Positions 27,221 through 35,959 of a stretch of 64,000 bases of DNA are shown piece after piece. The stretch covers positions 1-64,000 of the forward strand of contig JAHHTN010000001.1 of the NCBI GenBank assembly GCA_020024645.1, given 5' to 3'. The position numbers and the translations under genes were made by a program. Each line of letters begins with the position of its first letter. The first letter of the stretch is position 1. Source of the DNA: Faecalimonas sp. (GTDB lineage: Bacteria > Bacillota > Clostridia > Lachnospirales > Lachnospiraceae). The notes beneath the pieces were generated by a model. The model was not told the origin of the DNA, did no database searches, and saw nothing but the letters and a program-made list of their open reading frames with translations.

Positions 27221-27238
27221 TAATTAGGCATCTAATTA
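27221..27238. promoter_or_regulatory. Second operator-like palindrome (site 2)
   Basis: TAATTAG-GCAT-CTAATTA has perfect 7-nt arms closely related to site 1. It lies between the divergent promoters, about 28 nt upstream of the plus-strand -35 box, so the same regulator may also affect the lipid kinase gene. Confidence 0.5.
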
Positions 27239-27265
27239 TTTTTCTTCTCGCAATCTTTTCTTTTC

Positions 27266-27294
27266 TTGTTCACATTTACACTTTCTGCTATAAT
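27266..27294 (+). promoter_or_regulatory. Promoter of the lipid kinase gene cluster
   Basis: TTGTTC (27266-27271), a 17-nt spacer and a perfect TATAAT (27289-27294), about 30 nt upstream of the chosen start codon at 27325. Confidence 0.7.
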
Positions 27295-27324
27295 GTGGAT
27301 ACAAATAACAAGGAGATTTATACT

Positions 27325-28245
27325 ATGTATACATTTATTGTAAACCCTCATTCTCGTTCTGGCAAAGGCGCTGAAACATGGGAAGAAGTACGTTTGATTT
27401 TAGAAGAAAAAAGAATTCCTTTTTCTGTACATTTTACTCAATATCAAAGACACGCTACGTCCATTATGAGAACTCTTACCTCTGACTCTGTCAGTCGCAC
27501 AGTTATTATTCTTGGTGGAGATGGTACAATAAATGAAGCTATTAATGGAATTCAAGATTTCACCCATCTAACCCTTGGATATATTCCTACTGGTTCTGGA
27601 AATGATTTCGCAAGAGGATATTCTCTTCCTACAAATCCACGTGAAGCATTGAATTGTATTCTAAACGCTACACATATTCGTCTTATGGATATAGGGGAAC
27701 TTTCTTATAAAAATAAAAAACGACGTTTTGCCGTTAGTTGTGGAATCGGTTACGATGCCGCCATATGCCATGAAGCAGTCGTTTCCACAATAAAACCGAT
27801 TTTAAACCGTTTCCATTTAGGAAAACTAACTTACGCCTTTATCGCCATACGACAATTATTGTTTCTCACCCCATATGAATGCACCATCACACTTAACAAC
27901 AAAGAAATACATCATTTTTCTAAATGTTATTTCGTCAGTGCTATGAATCATCGATACGAGGGGGGTGGTGTACAGTTTGGCCCTCATGCAAATCCTGAAG
28001 ATCATCTTCTTAGTATTTGCGCTATCGCTGATGTACCCAAATGGAAATTACTTTTTCTTCTTGCTAGCGCCCTCTTTGGAAAACATTCAAATTTCAAAGG
28101 AAGTTACCTTTATAATTGTGAAAAACTATCTGTTCAATATGGCGGCGCTATGCCAGTACATACAGATGGAGAACCTGTGTTTTTACAGAAAGACATTTCT
28201 GTTTCTTGTCTTTCTGAGCATTTACATATAATTACGAATAAATAA
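27325..28245 (+). CDS. Diacylglycerol kinase / YegS-like lipid kinase
   Basis: A 306-aa cytosolic or membrane-associated kinase of the DAGK catalytic family, expected to phosphorylate diacylglycerol or a related lipid. The nucleotide motif GGDGTINEAING lies near 64-75, and PTGSGNDFARG follows near 90-100. The N-terminal FIVNPHSRSGKG is typical. ATG 27325 is chosen because AGGAGA lies 8 nt before it; the longer frame would start inside the promoter. It is followed 11 nt later by a glycerophosphodiester phosphodiesterase gene. Confidence 0.9.
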   Translation: MYTFIVNPHSRSGKGAETWEEVRLILEEKRIPFSVHFTQYQRHATSIMRTLTSDSVSRTVIILGGDGTINEAINGIQDFTHLTLGYIPTGSGNDFARGYSLPTNPREALNCILNATHIRLMDIGELSYKNKKRRFAVSCGIGYDAAICHEAVVSTIKPILNRFHLGKLTYAFIAIRQLLFLTPYECTITLNNKEIHHFSKCYFVSAMNHRYEGGGVQFGPHANPEDHLLSICAIADVPKWKLLFLLASALFGKHSNFKGSYLYNCEKLSVQYGGAMPVHTDGEPVFLQKDISVSCLSEHLHIITNK

Positions 28246-28256
28246 GGAGATTTACT

Positions 28257-29060
28257 ATGGCTATATGTATTCTTTTTTTAACTATAATTTTACTTTTTTT
28301 ATATAGTATCGCCCCACGTTTTCGTTATAGAAAAACTATACTTTCTTTTTCACAATACAATTTTGCTCATCGTGGATACTGGGATATGAAAATGAATATT
28401 CCCGAAAATTCACTTCCTTCTTTTCAACTTGCAGTTGAACATGGCTTTGGTATTGAACTTGATTTACATTTAACCAAAGACGAAAAGATTGTTGTCTTTC
28501 ACGATGATTTTCTCACAAGAATGTGCGGTGTAGATTTATCTGTAGAAAATACAACTTATGAAGAATTATCTCAATACCATCTTGCTAACACTTCTGAAAA
28601 AATCCCCCTCTTTTCAGAAGTACTAAACATTGTAAAAGGACAAGTTCCTCTTCTCATCGAATTAAAGCTACCTTCTGCTAACACTACTTTATGCTCTCTT
28701 GTACAAAAAGAGTTAAAACACTATGACGGCACATATCTTATACAATCCTTTAATTCTTTGGGGCTAATTTGGTTTCGGAAACATGCCCCCCATATTCTTC
28801 GGGGACAGTTATCCTCAAATTTAACAAAAACAGAGCCAAATATCCCCTTTATTGTCTGTTTCGTTGTGGAATATCTTCTTTCTAATATTTTCACAAGGCC
28901 GGATTTTATTTCTTACAAATTAAAAGATGAAAAAAACATTAGCTTAATTTTGCACAAATATCTATTTAATACACCAATTGCTGTTTGGACATTGCACACC
29001 ACACAGGAGATTTCCTATGCAAAATCCAAATATTCCATTCCAATTTTTGAGAAATCTTAA
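28257..29060 (+). CDS. Glycerophosphodiester phosphodiesterase family protein
   Basis: A 267-aa GDPD-family enzyme, hydrolysing glycerophosphodiesters to glycerol 3-phosphate and an alcohol. A hydrophobic N-terminus (about 2-18) could anchor it in the membrane. The catalytic set is visible: AHRGYWD (first His), PENSLPSF, ELDLHLTKD and VFHDD (second His). It forms a short operon with the lipid kinase, with AAGGAG before its ATG. Confidence 0.9.
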   Translation: MAICILFLTIILLFLYSIAPRFRYRKTILSFSQYNFAHRGYWDMKMNIPENSLPSFQLAVEHGFGIELDLHLTKDEKIVVFHDDFLTRMCGVDLSVENTTYEELSQYHLANTSEKIPLFSEVLNIVKGQVPLLIELKLPSANTTLCSLVQKELKHYDGTYLIQSFNSLGLIWFRKHAPHILRGQLSSNLTKTEPNIPFIVCFVVEYLLSNIFTRPDFISYKLKDEKNISLILHKYLFNTPIAVWTLHTTQEISYAKSKYSIPIFEKS

Positions 29061-29088
29061 AGTTTTTATTAAGAAAAGCTCTCCTTTC

Positions 29089-29117
29089 TTGTGGTTATAT
29101 CGTTCCCGTGATATAAT
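29089..29117 (+). promoter_or_regulatory. Promoter upstream of the PAP2 gene
   Basis: TTGTGG (29089-29094), a 17-nt spacer and a perfect TATAAT (29112-29117). It lies after the GDPD stop and about 40 nt before the PAP2 start, so the latter may have its own transcript. Confidence 0.6.
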
Positions 29118-29156
29118 CTCTGAGAAATACGATTACAAAAGGAGCTTTTATTTCTT

Positions 29157-29822
29157 ATGAGGAAAAAACTGTGGGAAAAATATAGACATGGCTGGGTTTT
29201 CTTATATATCTTCATCTATCTGCCATGGTTCTTTTATTTAGAAGAACATGTTACGACAAATTATCACCTAATTCATAGTACTCTTGATGACAAAATACCT
29301 TTTATTGAATATTTTATTATTCCATATACACTTTGGTTTGCTTTCATCGCTGTGACAATCGGATACTTTTTCTTTTGGGGAGAAAAATCAGAGTTTTACC
29401 GCTTGATTATCTTATTATTTTCTGGTATGACTATTTTTCTTATTATATCCACAATCTATCCGAACGGACTTCAACTAAGACCTGATACTTTCGTACGCGA
29501 TAATTTTTGTGTGGATATGGTAAAACAACTATATACTGTAGATACTTCTACAAATGTTCTTCCTAGCATACATGTATTTAATTCTTTGGGGGCCTATATA
29601 GCCATTTCCCATTGCAACAATCTTAAAAAACATCGTTGGATACAAATCATAACTCTATTGTTAACAATTTCTATTGTTCTATCCACAATGTTTTTAAAAC
29701 AACACTCTGTTATCGATGTGATTGCTGGATTCATTATGGCAGGTATCTTATATCTTATTGTTTATAAGCCATTCCAGATTCAAAGTGAAAATTCTTCAGA
29801 AAATTCATTAGAAATCCATTGA
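29157..29822 (+). CDS. PAP2-family membrane phosphatase
   Basis: A 221-aa membrane protein with about six helices. It matches the inositolphosphotransferase-like PAP2 group: LPSIHVFNSLG (about 138-148) has the catalytic His, and KQHSVIDVIAG (about 181-191) has the second His and Asp. It probably removes phosphate from a lipid phosphate or pyrophosphate at the outer face. AGGAG lies 12 nt before the ATG, a slightly long spacing. It lies after the lipid kinase and GDPD genes, all acting on glycerolipids. Confidence 0.85.
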   Translation: MRKKLWEKYRHGWVFLYIFIYLPWFFYLEEHVTTNYHLIHSTLDDKIPFIEYFIIPYTLWFAFIAVTIGYFFFWGEKSEFYRLIILLFSGMTIFLIISTIYPNGLQLRPDTFVRDNFCVDMVKQLYTVDTSTNVLPSIHVFNSLGAYIAISHCNNLKKHRWIQIITLLLTISIVLSTMFLKQHSVIDVIAGFIMAGILYLIVYKPFQIQSENSSENSLEIH

Positions 29823-29885
29823 CTATCTGACAATTAAGTCGTATGATGGGGTTAACAAATAAGGTTCTTTAAAGGAGGCGGTTGT

Positions 29886-30131
29886 ATGTTAACCTTATCA
29901 TTCTCACTTTTAGTTGGTATCACTTTAACCTTGATTCTCCTCATTTTTATTGACGAAGAATCTTCCATCAAAGTTCCTTTCCTTCATCGGAAAATCTCTA
30001 TCGTGAATTTTTTTACCAAGACAGCATTTGTTTCCTCACTTATTTCTTCCACGGTAAAACATCTTAAAGATTTAGGAACTCTTACAATCAGTAATCTTTG
30101 CAGATTAACTAAATTAAATAGGGAGGTATAG
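29886..30131 (+). CDS. Small single-pass membrane protein (81 aa), function unknown
   Basis: An 81-codon ORF with a strong ribosome binding site (AAAGGAGGCGG) 4-5 nt before the ATG. The first 22 residues form a hydrophobic helix (LSFSLLVGITLTLILLIFI), followed by a basic soluble tail. It ends 20 nt before a terminator and follows the PAP2 gene by 63 nt. No family recognised. Confidence 0.5.
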   Translation: MLTLSFSLLVGITLTLILLIFIDEESSIKVPFLHRKISIVNFFTKTAFVSSLISSTVKHLKDLGTLTISNLCRLTKLNREV

Positions 30132-30151
30132 TAGTTTGAATCAGAGCGATT

Positions 30152-30192
30152 AAAAGGCGATGTCACAATTTATTTTGTAACATCGCCTTTTT
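30152..30192. terminator. Bidirectional terminator
   Basis: A GC-rich stem (AAAAGGCGATGT with ACATCGCCTTTT) ends the plus-strand small ORF and, in the other direction, overlaps the stop codon of the SfsA-MutY gene. T runs exist on both strands. Confidence 0.85.
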
Positions 30193-31936
30193 CAATACCT
30201 AGTTTTATATTCACTTGACTTGTATAAAATTCAAAAGCGCTTGGTATTGGATATTCTTTCTGAATTTCTTTTGGATGAATAAAAAGCATTTCTTTCTCAC
30301 AACTTTTTTCCAATTCATCCACTCTTATAACATACCCTATCATATGCCATTCTACATGACTGAAAATGTGTTTTGCTTTCCCTAACTTTTTGATCTGTAA
30401 TGGTTGCAATCCTATTTTTTTGCTATAAGAAACAACTTCTTCTTCTGTAAAATGACCCATTTCATTTGGAAATTCATAAAGTCCCGCTAACAATCCACTA
30501 TCTTTTCTTTTTCTTATTGCAATATTCTCACCATCTCGAAAAACAACTATTGTTCTTTTTTCAATTCTTCTTTCTTTTGCTTTTGATTTTATCGGTAACT
30601 CCTCTACTTTATTTTCTTTTCTCGCCTGACAGTATATATTTACTGGACATTTTTCACATTTCGCCATCCCTTTCGGCGTACATATTAATGCCCCCAATTC
30701 TATTAAGCCTTGATTGAAGTCACTTGCACACTCTTCTGGAATAACACCAGCCAACATATATTCAATCTTTGTCCGAACCGTTTGTTTCATAATGTCCTCT
30801 TCGCTTGCAATTATACGCGAAATCACACGCAATACATTTCCATCTACAGCTGGTCTTGGTATACCATAGGCAAATGAAGAAATTGCCCCAGCCGTATAAT
30901 TTCCAATTCCTGTAAGAGATAAAATCTCTTCATACGTTCTTGGAAATTCTCCACCAAAATTTTCCATAATCTGCACAGCTGCTTTTTGCATATTGCGGAC
31001 ACGATTATAATATCCTAATCCCTCCCAAAGTTTTAACAACTTATCCTCTTCTGCTTCTGCTAAATCTTTCACTGTAGGAAGTGCCGTCAAAAAACGATCA
31101 TAAAATGGTTTCACAGCTTCCACTCTTGTCTGCTGCAACATAATCTCCGAAACCCATACTCTGTATGCACTAACATTTTCACGCCACGGCAACTGTCGTT
31201 TATTTATACGATACCACGAAACAATCGGATCCACTATTTCTTTCATTTGTTGTTGTTCTAAGATAACTGGTACTTCCCTATTTAAAGAAATACTATCTTT
31301 TTTTACCTTACAATCATACGCTAAAATATGTACACCCGCTTTTTTGGCTCTACGCAATGCATCTGCAAATGCTTGATGCGTTTTTTCATTCGGCATAAAA
31401 TAGGATACTTTTTCCATTTGAATGACAAAAATAATATACGTCTCATATCCATCCTGAACTGCACGACATAACTCTTCTACATGTTTTACGCCTCTCTCCG
31501 TTGGAGCATCTGGAAAACGTACTACCCCATTCTCCTCAAGAGTAACTCCTTTTACTTCGATAAATGCTTTTCTTTCTCCTTCTTCCACATATATATCAAA
31601 GCGCGATTGTCCATAAGTTGTTTCCGGTTTAATAAGTGAGGGGTGTGAAAATAAATTCCCAGCTTCAATCCATTCTTTTACGACTACATTGGGAATCTGA
31701 GAATCCATATTGATTATATGTTTCTCCTTTTTCACCCCGATTAAATCCCATTTTGTCTTGCGATTTGGATTATCGCTTTCCTGTACGTAAACAGTAGTTC
31801 CTGGAATAAGCAATTCTTTACATCTTCCCGTATTTTTAACATGTACAATTTCCTGCTGACCCGCTATATCAACATACGCAATAAAACGATTGGGGCGTTC
31901 AACGAACGTCCCAACCTGAATTCTCTCATATTTCAT
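30170..31936 (-). CDS. mutY: SfsA-MutY fusion: DNA/RNA nuclease SfsA domain plus A/G-specific adenine glycosylase
   Basis: A 588-aa two-part protein in one uninterrupted frame. Residues 1-226 are a full SfsA domain, with SRFDIYV (111-117) and FIEVKGV (125-131) carrying the nuclease acidic residues. Residues 230-588 are a complete MutY: WVSEIMLQQT with Glu264, helix-hairpin-helix LTGIGNYTAG (341-350), catalytic Asp365 in VDGNVLRV, a four-Cys iron-sulphur loop (419, 427, 430, 436) and a Nudix-like 8-oxoG recognition domain. MutY removes adenine opposite 8-oxoguanine. The first Cys spacing is seven residues, where Escherichia coli MutY has six. The fusion joins a nuclease and a repair glycosylase; what SfsA adds is unknown. 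Confidence 0.92.
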   Translation of the reverse strand: MKYERIQVGTFVERPNRFIAYVDIAGQQEIVHVKNTGRCKELLIPGTTVYVQESDNPNRKTKWDLIGVKKEKHIINMDSQIPNVVVKEWIEAGNLFSHPSLIKPETTYGQSRFDIYVEEGERKAFIEVKGVTLEENGVVRFPDAPTERGVKHVEELCRAVQDGYETYIIFVIQMEKVSYFMPNEKTHQAFADALRRAKKAGVHILAYDCKVKKDSISLNREVPVILEQQQMKEIVDPIVSWYRINKRQLPWRENVSAYRVWVSEIMLQQTRVEAVKPFYDRFLTALPTVKDLAEAEEDKLLKLWEGLGYYNRVRNMQKAAVQIMENFGGEFPRTYEEILSLTGIGNYTAGAISSFAYGIPRPAVDGNVLRVISRIIASEEDIMKQTVRTKIEYMLAGVIPEECASDFNQGLIELGALICTPKGMAKCEKCPVNIYCQARKENKVEELPIKSKAKERRIEKRTIVVFRDGENIAIRKRKDSGLLAGLYEFPNEMGHFTEEEVVSYSKKIGLQPLQIKKLGKAKHIFSHVEWHMIGYVIRVDELEKSCEKEMLFIHPKEIQKEYPIPSAFEFYTSQVNIKLGIEKGDVTK

Positions 31937-32287
31937 TTATTTACAAACCTCTTCCCAAAGTTGTTCCTTAAACCCCGGAATGACAAATGTCTCCCCAATA
32001 AGAAGAGGGCGTTTTACAAGCATTCCATCTGTAGCTAAAAGTTCTAATTGTTCATCTTCTGACATTTCCGCTAATCTATCTTTCAATTTCATTTCTTTAT
32101 ATTTGATTCCACTTGTATTAAAGAATCGCTTTAATGGAAGCCCACTTTTTTCGTACCACTCTTTCAATTCTTCTTTAGACGGATTATTTTCCACAATATG
32201 TCTGTCTGTAAATTCTACACCACTGTCCTCAAGCCATTTTTTTGCTTTCTTGCATGTTGTACATTTTGGATATTCTATAAATAACAT
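31937..32287 (-). CDS. ArsC/Spx-family thioredoxin-fold protein
   Basis: A 116-aa protein with the redox motif YPKCTTCKKAKKWL (CTTC at 9-12) and a second family signature, DGMLVKRPLLI (about 87-97). It belongs to the arsenate reductase/Spx/YffB superfamily. Whether it reduces arsenate, acts as an Spx-like regulator, or does something else cannot be told. It directly abuts the mutY fusion gene (the stop codon is at 31937 and mutY starts at 31936), so both are likely cotranscribed. Confidence 0.85.
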   Translation of the reverse strand: MLFIEYPKCTTCKKAKKWLEDSGVEFTDRHIVENNPSKEELKEWYEKSGLPLKRFFNTSGIKYKEMKLKDRLAEMSEDEQLELLATDGMLVKRPLLIGETFVIPGFKEQLWEEVCK

Positions 32288-32301
32288 CTTTCTATTTCCT
32301 C

Positions 32302-32697
32302 CTAACTGTTCTTAATGAACTCTGTCTTACACGAAGGACAAGTAATACAAATCTTCCCTTTCCCTTTCGGAACTCTTATTTTTTGCTTACAAGTTGGGCA
32401 TTTATAAATATGATGTGTCTTTCTCTGCTCAAAATAAGATTTTTCCTTTCGAAAATAGTTCAGCAAGTCCTTCTTCTTATTCAAAAATTTCACATTCTCA
32501 TTATATCTTTTTTGTACATTTCTTGATAGCATTCTAACATAACAGACTATGAGTAACAATAGGGAAAGTGTATTTAATAAAGAACTTCTTAAAATCATAT
32601 TGATTATGAGTAAAGCTAATGTTGTCCCTAATAAAAATTTATTAAGTGCGTCCACACCATAACGTCCCATCATAAATCGTTGCAATTTTTCTTTCAT
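32302..32697 (-). CDS. Membrane protein with C-terminal zinc ribbon, function unknown
   Basis: A 131-aa protein with two close hydrophobic helices (about 22-55), a basic linker and a C-terminal zinc ribbon of two CPxCK knuckles (CPTCK near 100-104 and CPSCK near 120-124). I recognise the architecture as a common uncharacterised clostridial type but not a function. It is first in an operon with the ArsC/Spx-like protein and the SfsA-MutY fusion and has a good promoter. Confidence 0.7.
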   Translation of the reverse strand: MKEKLQRFMMGRYGVDALNKFLLGTTLALLIINMILRSSLLNTLSLLLLIVCYVRMLSRNVQKRYNENVKFLNKKKDLLNYFRKEKSYFEQRKTHHIYKCPTCKQKIRVPKGKGKICITCPSCKTEFIKNS

Positions 32698-32729
32698 TTT
32701 TACGCCTCATTTCACTAACATTTGCACTC

Positions 32730-32758
32730 ACTATATGCTTTCTGTCTTTGGAAGTCAA
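32730..32758 (-). promoter_or_regulatory. Promoter of the zinc-ribbon / ArsC-like / mutY operon
   Basis: TTGACT (32758-32753) and TATAGT (32735-32730) on the minus strand, with a 17-nt spacer, 33 nt before the ATG. Confidence 0.65.
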
Positions 32759-32801
32759 TACAGTTTATCAAATGTTAATGAACATTAGATTCTTTTTATT
32801 T

Positions 32802-33524
32802 CTATAATACCTTTGACAAAAATTCCTTCAATCTCTCATCCTTAGGATTTGTAAAAAATTCTTCTGGCGTATTTTCCTCTTTAATTTGACCCTCGTCCAT
32901 AAAAATAACACGTGTTGCCACTTCTCTAGCAAATCCCATCTCATGTGTAACAACAACCATAGTCATTCCTTCATCAGCAAGCTCTTTCATCAACGCAAGC
33001 ACTTCCCCTACCATCTCTGGATCAAGAGCGGATGTTGGCTCATCAAATAGTAGCACTTCTGGATTCATTGCCAATGCCCTTGCAATAGCAATACGTTGTT
33101 TTTGTCCACCTGACAACTGTTTCGGGTATTGCTCTGCCTTATCTGGCAACCCTATACGATCCAATAATTCTTCTGCTTTTTTATCTGCCTCTTCTTTACT
33201 CATTAATCCTAACTTGATTGGAGCTAACGTAATATTTTCCCTTACTGTCAAATGCGGAAACAAATTAAATTGTTGGAAAACCATTCCCATTTTTTGTCTG
33301 AGTTTATTAATATTGCATTCCTTACTTGTAATATTATTTCCTTCAAACCACACTTCTCCTTCCGTCGTAGACTCTAAAAGATTCAAGCAACGTAAAAAGG
33401 TAGATTTTCCAGAACCAGATGGACCTATAATAACAACTTTCTCTCCCTGCTCAATATGAATATTAATCCCTTTTAATATTTGATTTCCATGAAATGATTT
33501 CTGCAATTTTTTTGTTATAATCAT
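32802..33524 (-). CDS. Polar amino acid ABC transporter, ATP-binding protein (GlnQ/TcyC-like)
   Basis: A 240-aa ATPase: Walker [10 protein letters not shown] (about 34-42), [12 protein letters not shown]-like Q loop, signature LSGGQKQR (about 133-140), Walker [13 protein letters not shown], and switch His in VVTHEMG. It energises uptake of an amino acid. The gene overlaps the permease gene by 4 nt. Confidence 0.93.
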   Translation of the reverse strand: MIITKKLQKSFHGNQILKGINIHIEQGEKVVIIGPSGSGKSTFLRCLNLLESTTEGEVWFEGNNITSKECNINKLRQKMGMVFQQFNLFPHLTVRENITLAPIKLGLMSKEEADKKAEELLDRIGLPDKAEQYPKQLSGGQKQRIAIARALAMNPEVLLFDEPTSALDPEMVGEVLALMKELADEGMTMVVVTHEMGFAREVATRVIFMDEGQIKEENTPEEFFTNPKDERLKEFLSKVL

Positions 33525-34210
33525 CTTGCCAATCTCCTTTCAAGCACACCTTGCAATTTTGTCAGTCCTAGTACAATAACAAGATAACAAGCTGCCGCAA
33601 CATAAAGTGGTGGGAGAATATTATAATCGGTTGAACCAATATACTGTGCCGCCTTTGTCAAATCTGTCACCGCAATAATCCCTGCAACTGATGTTTCTTT
33701 AATTAAAACGATAAATTCATTACTAAGTGCTGGCAAAATATTTTTAATTGCCTGAGGAACAATAATATAATGCATTGTTTGGATATAATTAAATCCTAAT
33801 GAACGCCCCGCTTCCATTTGTCCCTTATCAATAGATTCAATTCCCGCACGAATAATTTCAGCTACATACGCTCCCGAATTAATTCCAAAACAAATTGCTC
33901 CTACAACAATTTCGTTCGTATCTCTTGCTGTGAAAACTAAGTTATAAATAATAAGTAATTGAACCATAACCGGTGTCCCACGTATTACTGTTATGTACAA
34001 ATTACAAATCCATTTTAATCCAATCAATATTTTCTTTTCTGAAGCACTCACTTTAATAATCGCAATCAAAAGTCCGATAGCCACTCCAATAACAATGGCA
34101 AACAGCGAAATCAAAATCGTTATCTTTAATCCATCCAAATAAACTAAATATCTTTGGTCATAAATCACGGCATGATAAAAACCGTCTACAATATTGTGAA
34201 TGAAATTCAT
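33521..34210 (-). CDS. Polar amino acid ABC transporter, permease (HisM/GlnP-like)
   Basis: A 229-aa permease with about five membrane helices and the EAA loop [21 protein letters not shown] (about 132-152) that contacts the ATPase. The [11 protein letters not shown] segment is typical of amino-acid permeases. It lies between the binding-protein and ATPase genes, so it likely works as a homodimer. Confidence 0.92.
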   Translation of the reverse strand: MNFIHNIVDGFYHAVIYDQRYLVYLDGLKITILISLFAIVIGVAIGLLIAIIKVSASEKKILIGLKWICNLYITVIRGTPVMVQLLIIYNLVFTARDTNEIVVGAICFGINSGAYVAEIIRAGIESIDKGQMEAGRSLGFNYIQTMHYIIVPQAIKNILPALSNEFIVLIKETSVAGIIAVTDLTKAAQYIGSTDYNILPPLYVAAACYLVIVLGLTKLQGVLERRLAR

Positions 34211-34228
34211 GTTCTTTTTCCTTTCAAA

Positions 34229-34993
34229 CTATTTCTGAGTATGATTTGCAGTAAACTCTTCAATCTTTCCATCTGCAATTAGTTTATCAATCACTTTGTT
34301 AATTTGATCTAAAAGTTCCTTGTTTCCTTTTTTTACAGCAACAGCATATTTATCTTCAAAAAGAACTCCATCTAAAATTTTTAATTCTTTATTTTCTGAA
34401 ACAAGCTTCTCTGCCGGATATTTATCCATAACAATGCAATCCACCTTATTATTCTTTAAGTCTTCACTTGCCTGTGCAAATTTTGTATATCTCTTTATCT
34501 CTTTTGGTTTACAATTATCTTTATTCGATACCCAACTATCTGCAATATTCCCCTGTTGTACAGCAACTACTTTTCCATTCAAACTTTCCCCTTTCACATT
34601 CCCTGTAATTGCCTGTGTTTTACTATTTACGACAATTACCTCTGTAGAATCTACATACTCGTGTGAAAAGTCCATTGTCTTCTTGCGTTCTTCATTGATA
34701 GAAACACCTGCTGCAACAAAATCAACTTTTCCACTTGCAACACTTGCCAAAGCACCATCAAATTCCATATTTTTGATTTTGAGTTCTTTTCCCATCTCGT
34801 CTGCGATTGCTTTCGCAATATCCATATCAATTCCAACTACTTCATTCCCTTTCATGTATTCATATGGTGCAAAACCTGCCTCTGTCCCTACTATCAATGT
34901 ATCTGACTCGCTCTTTTTTCCTCCGCATGCTACTATAGAACTTGCAACTACTCCTACTAATACTAAACTTATTATTTTTTTCATTTTCATCAT
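34229..34993 (-). CDS. Amino acid ABC transporter substrate-binding lipoprotein (SBP family 3)
   Basis: A 254-aa lipoprotein of the extracellular solute-binding family 3. The signal peptide KKIISLVLVGVVASSIVAC ends with a lipobox Cys at about 22, followed by GTEAGFAPYEYM and the FVAAGVSINEERKK strand typical of this family. The ATG at 34993 is chosen because GAGG precedes it and the start gives a normal lipoprotein leader. The ligand is probably a polar amino acid or cystine but cannot be assigned. Confidence 0.92.
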   Translation of the reverse strand: MMKMKKIISLVLVGVVASSIVACGGKKSESDTLIVGTEAGFAPYEYMKGNEVVGIDMDIAKAIADEMGKELKIKNMEFDGALASVASGKVDFVAAGVSINEERKKTMDFSHEYVDSTEVIVVNSKTQAITGNVKGESLNGKVVAVQQGNIADSWVSNKDNCKPKEIKRYTKFAQASEDLKNNKVDCIVMDKYPAEKLVSENKELKILDGVLFEDKYAVAVKKGNKELLDQINKVIDKLIADGKIEEFTANHTQK

Positions 34994-35052
34994 GTTCTCA
35001 TCCTCTTTCTTGCATAAAAATTCATCAACTTTGCATATTATAACATATTCAC

Positions 35053-35099
35053 ACAAAAAAACAAGTGGTTTTTATACTTTCTCGTATAAATAACCACTT
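35053..35099 (-). terminator. Terminator of uppP
   Basis: The minus strand has AAGTGGTT and AACCACTT arms, an inner TTATAC/GTATAA stem and a run of seven T after the hairpin, 9 nt after the uppP stop. Confidence 0.88.
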
Positions 35100-35107
35100 A
35101 TCATTTC

Positions 35108-35944
35108 TTATTTCATCATGAAAAACGTTCCTAATATAAGAATACCTAATACAATTCTATACACGCCAAATACTTTGAAGTTATTTTTCTTAATATATCC
35201 CATTAAAAATTTAATTGCTAAAACAGATACGATAAACGCTGTTAAACAACCTATTATTAAAATAGCAACCTCCAAGCCTGTAATTCCTACACCAGCCTTT
35301 ATGAATTTCAAAATTTTCAATCCACTTGCACCAAACATAACTGGAATTGCAAGGAAAAATGTAAATTCCGCTGCAATATATCTAGATGTTCCTAAAAGTA
35401 ACCCTCCTACAATTGTAGCCCCAGAACGTGATGTCCCTGGAACAAGAGCTAAAACTTGCCATACACCAATCACAAGAGCCATCTGATATGTTAACTGAGA
35501 AAATTTTGTAACGGACGGTGTTCTATTTTTATTTCTGTTTTCCACAACAATAAACAAAATACCGTAAATAATCAACATTGCTGCAACAACAACCGAATTA
35601 TGTAAATGTTCATCCATCCAATCATCTAATGGAATTCCAATGATCATCGCTGGTACACAGGCAATAACAACTTTAATCCATAACTGAAATGTTTGTGTTT
35701 TCTGCTTTGGACTTTTCCTTTTAGAAAAAGGATTTAACTTATGAAAATATAAAATGACTACAGCCATAATCGCTCCCAACTGAATAACAACATTAAACAT
35801 TTCCATAAACTGTTTGCTTGCATCCAACTGAACGATTTGATTTACCAAAATCAAATGTCCTGTACTACTAATCGGTAACCATTCAGTAATTCCTTCCACA
35901 ATTCCAAGAAAAACTGTCTTCAATATTTCAAAAAAAATCTCCAT
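35108..35944 (-). CDS. uppP: Undecaprenyl-diphosphatase
   Basis: A 278-aa BacA/UppP membrane phosphatase recycling the lipid carrier of cell-wall and capsule synthesis. Two catalytic motifs are seen: EGITEWLPISSTGH (about 18-31) and PGTSRSGATI (about 170-179, with the catalytic Arg and Ser). About eight helices. It lies 15 nt after an HAD phosphatase gene. Confidence 0.96.
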   Translation of the reverse strand: MEIFFEILKTVFLGIVEGITEWLPISSTGHLILVNQIVQLDASKQFMEMFNVVIQLGAIMAVVILYFHKLNPFSKRKSPKQKTQTFQLWIKVVIACVPAMIIGIPLDDWMDEHLHNSVVVAAMLIIYGILFIVVENRNKNRTPSVTKFSQLTYQMALVIGVWQVLALVPGTSRSGATIVGGLLLGTSRYIAAEFTFFLAIPVMFGASGLKILKFIKAGVGITGLEVAILIIGCLTAFIVSVLAIKFLMGYIKKNNFKVFGVYRIVLGILILGTFFMMK

Positions 35945-35959
35945 CTTTTCCTCCTCATT

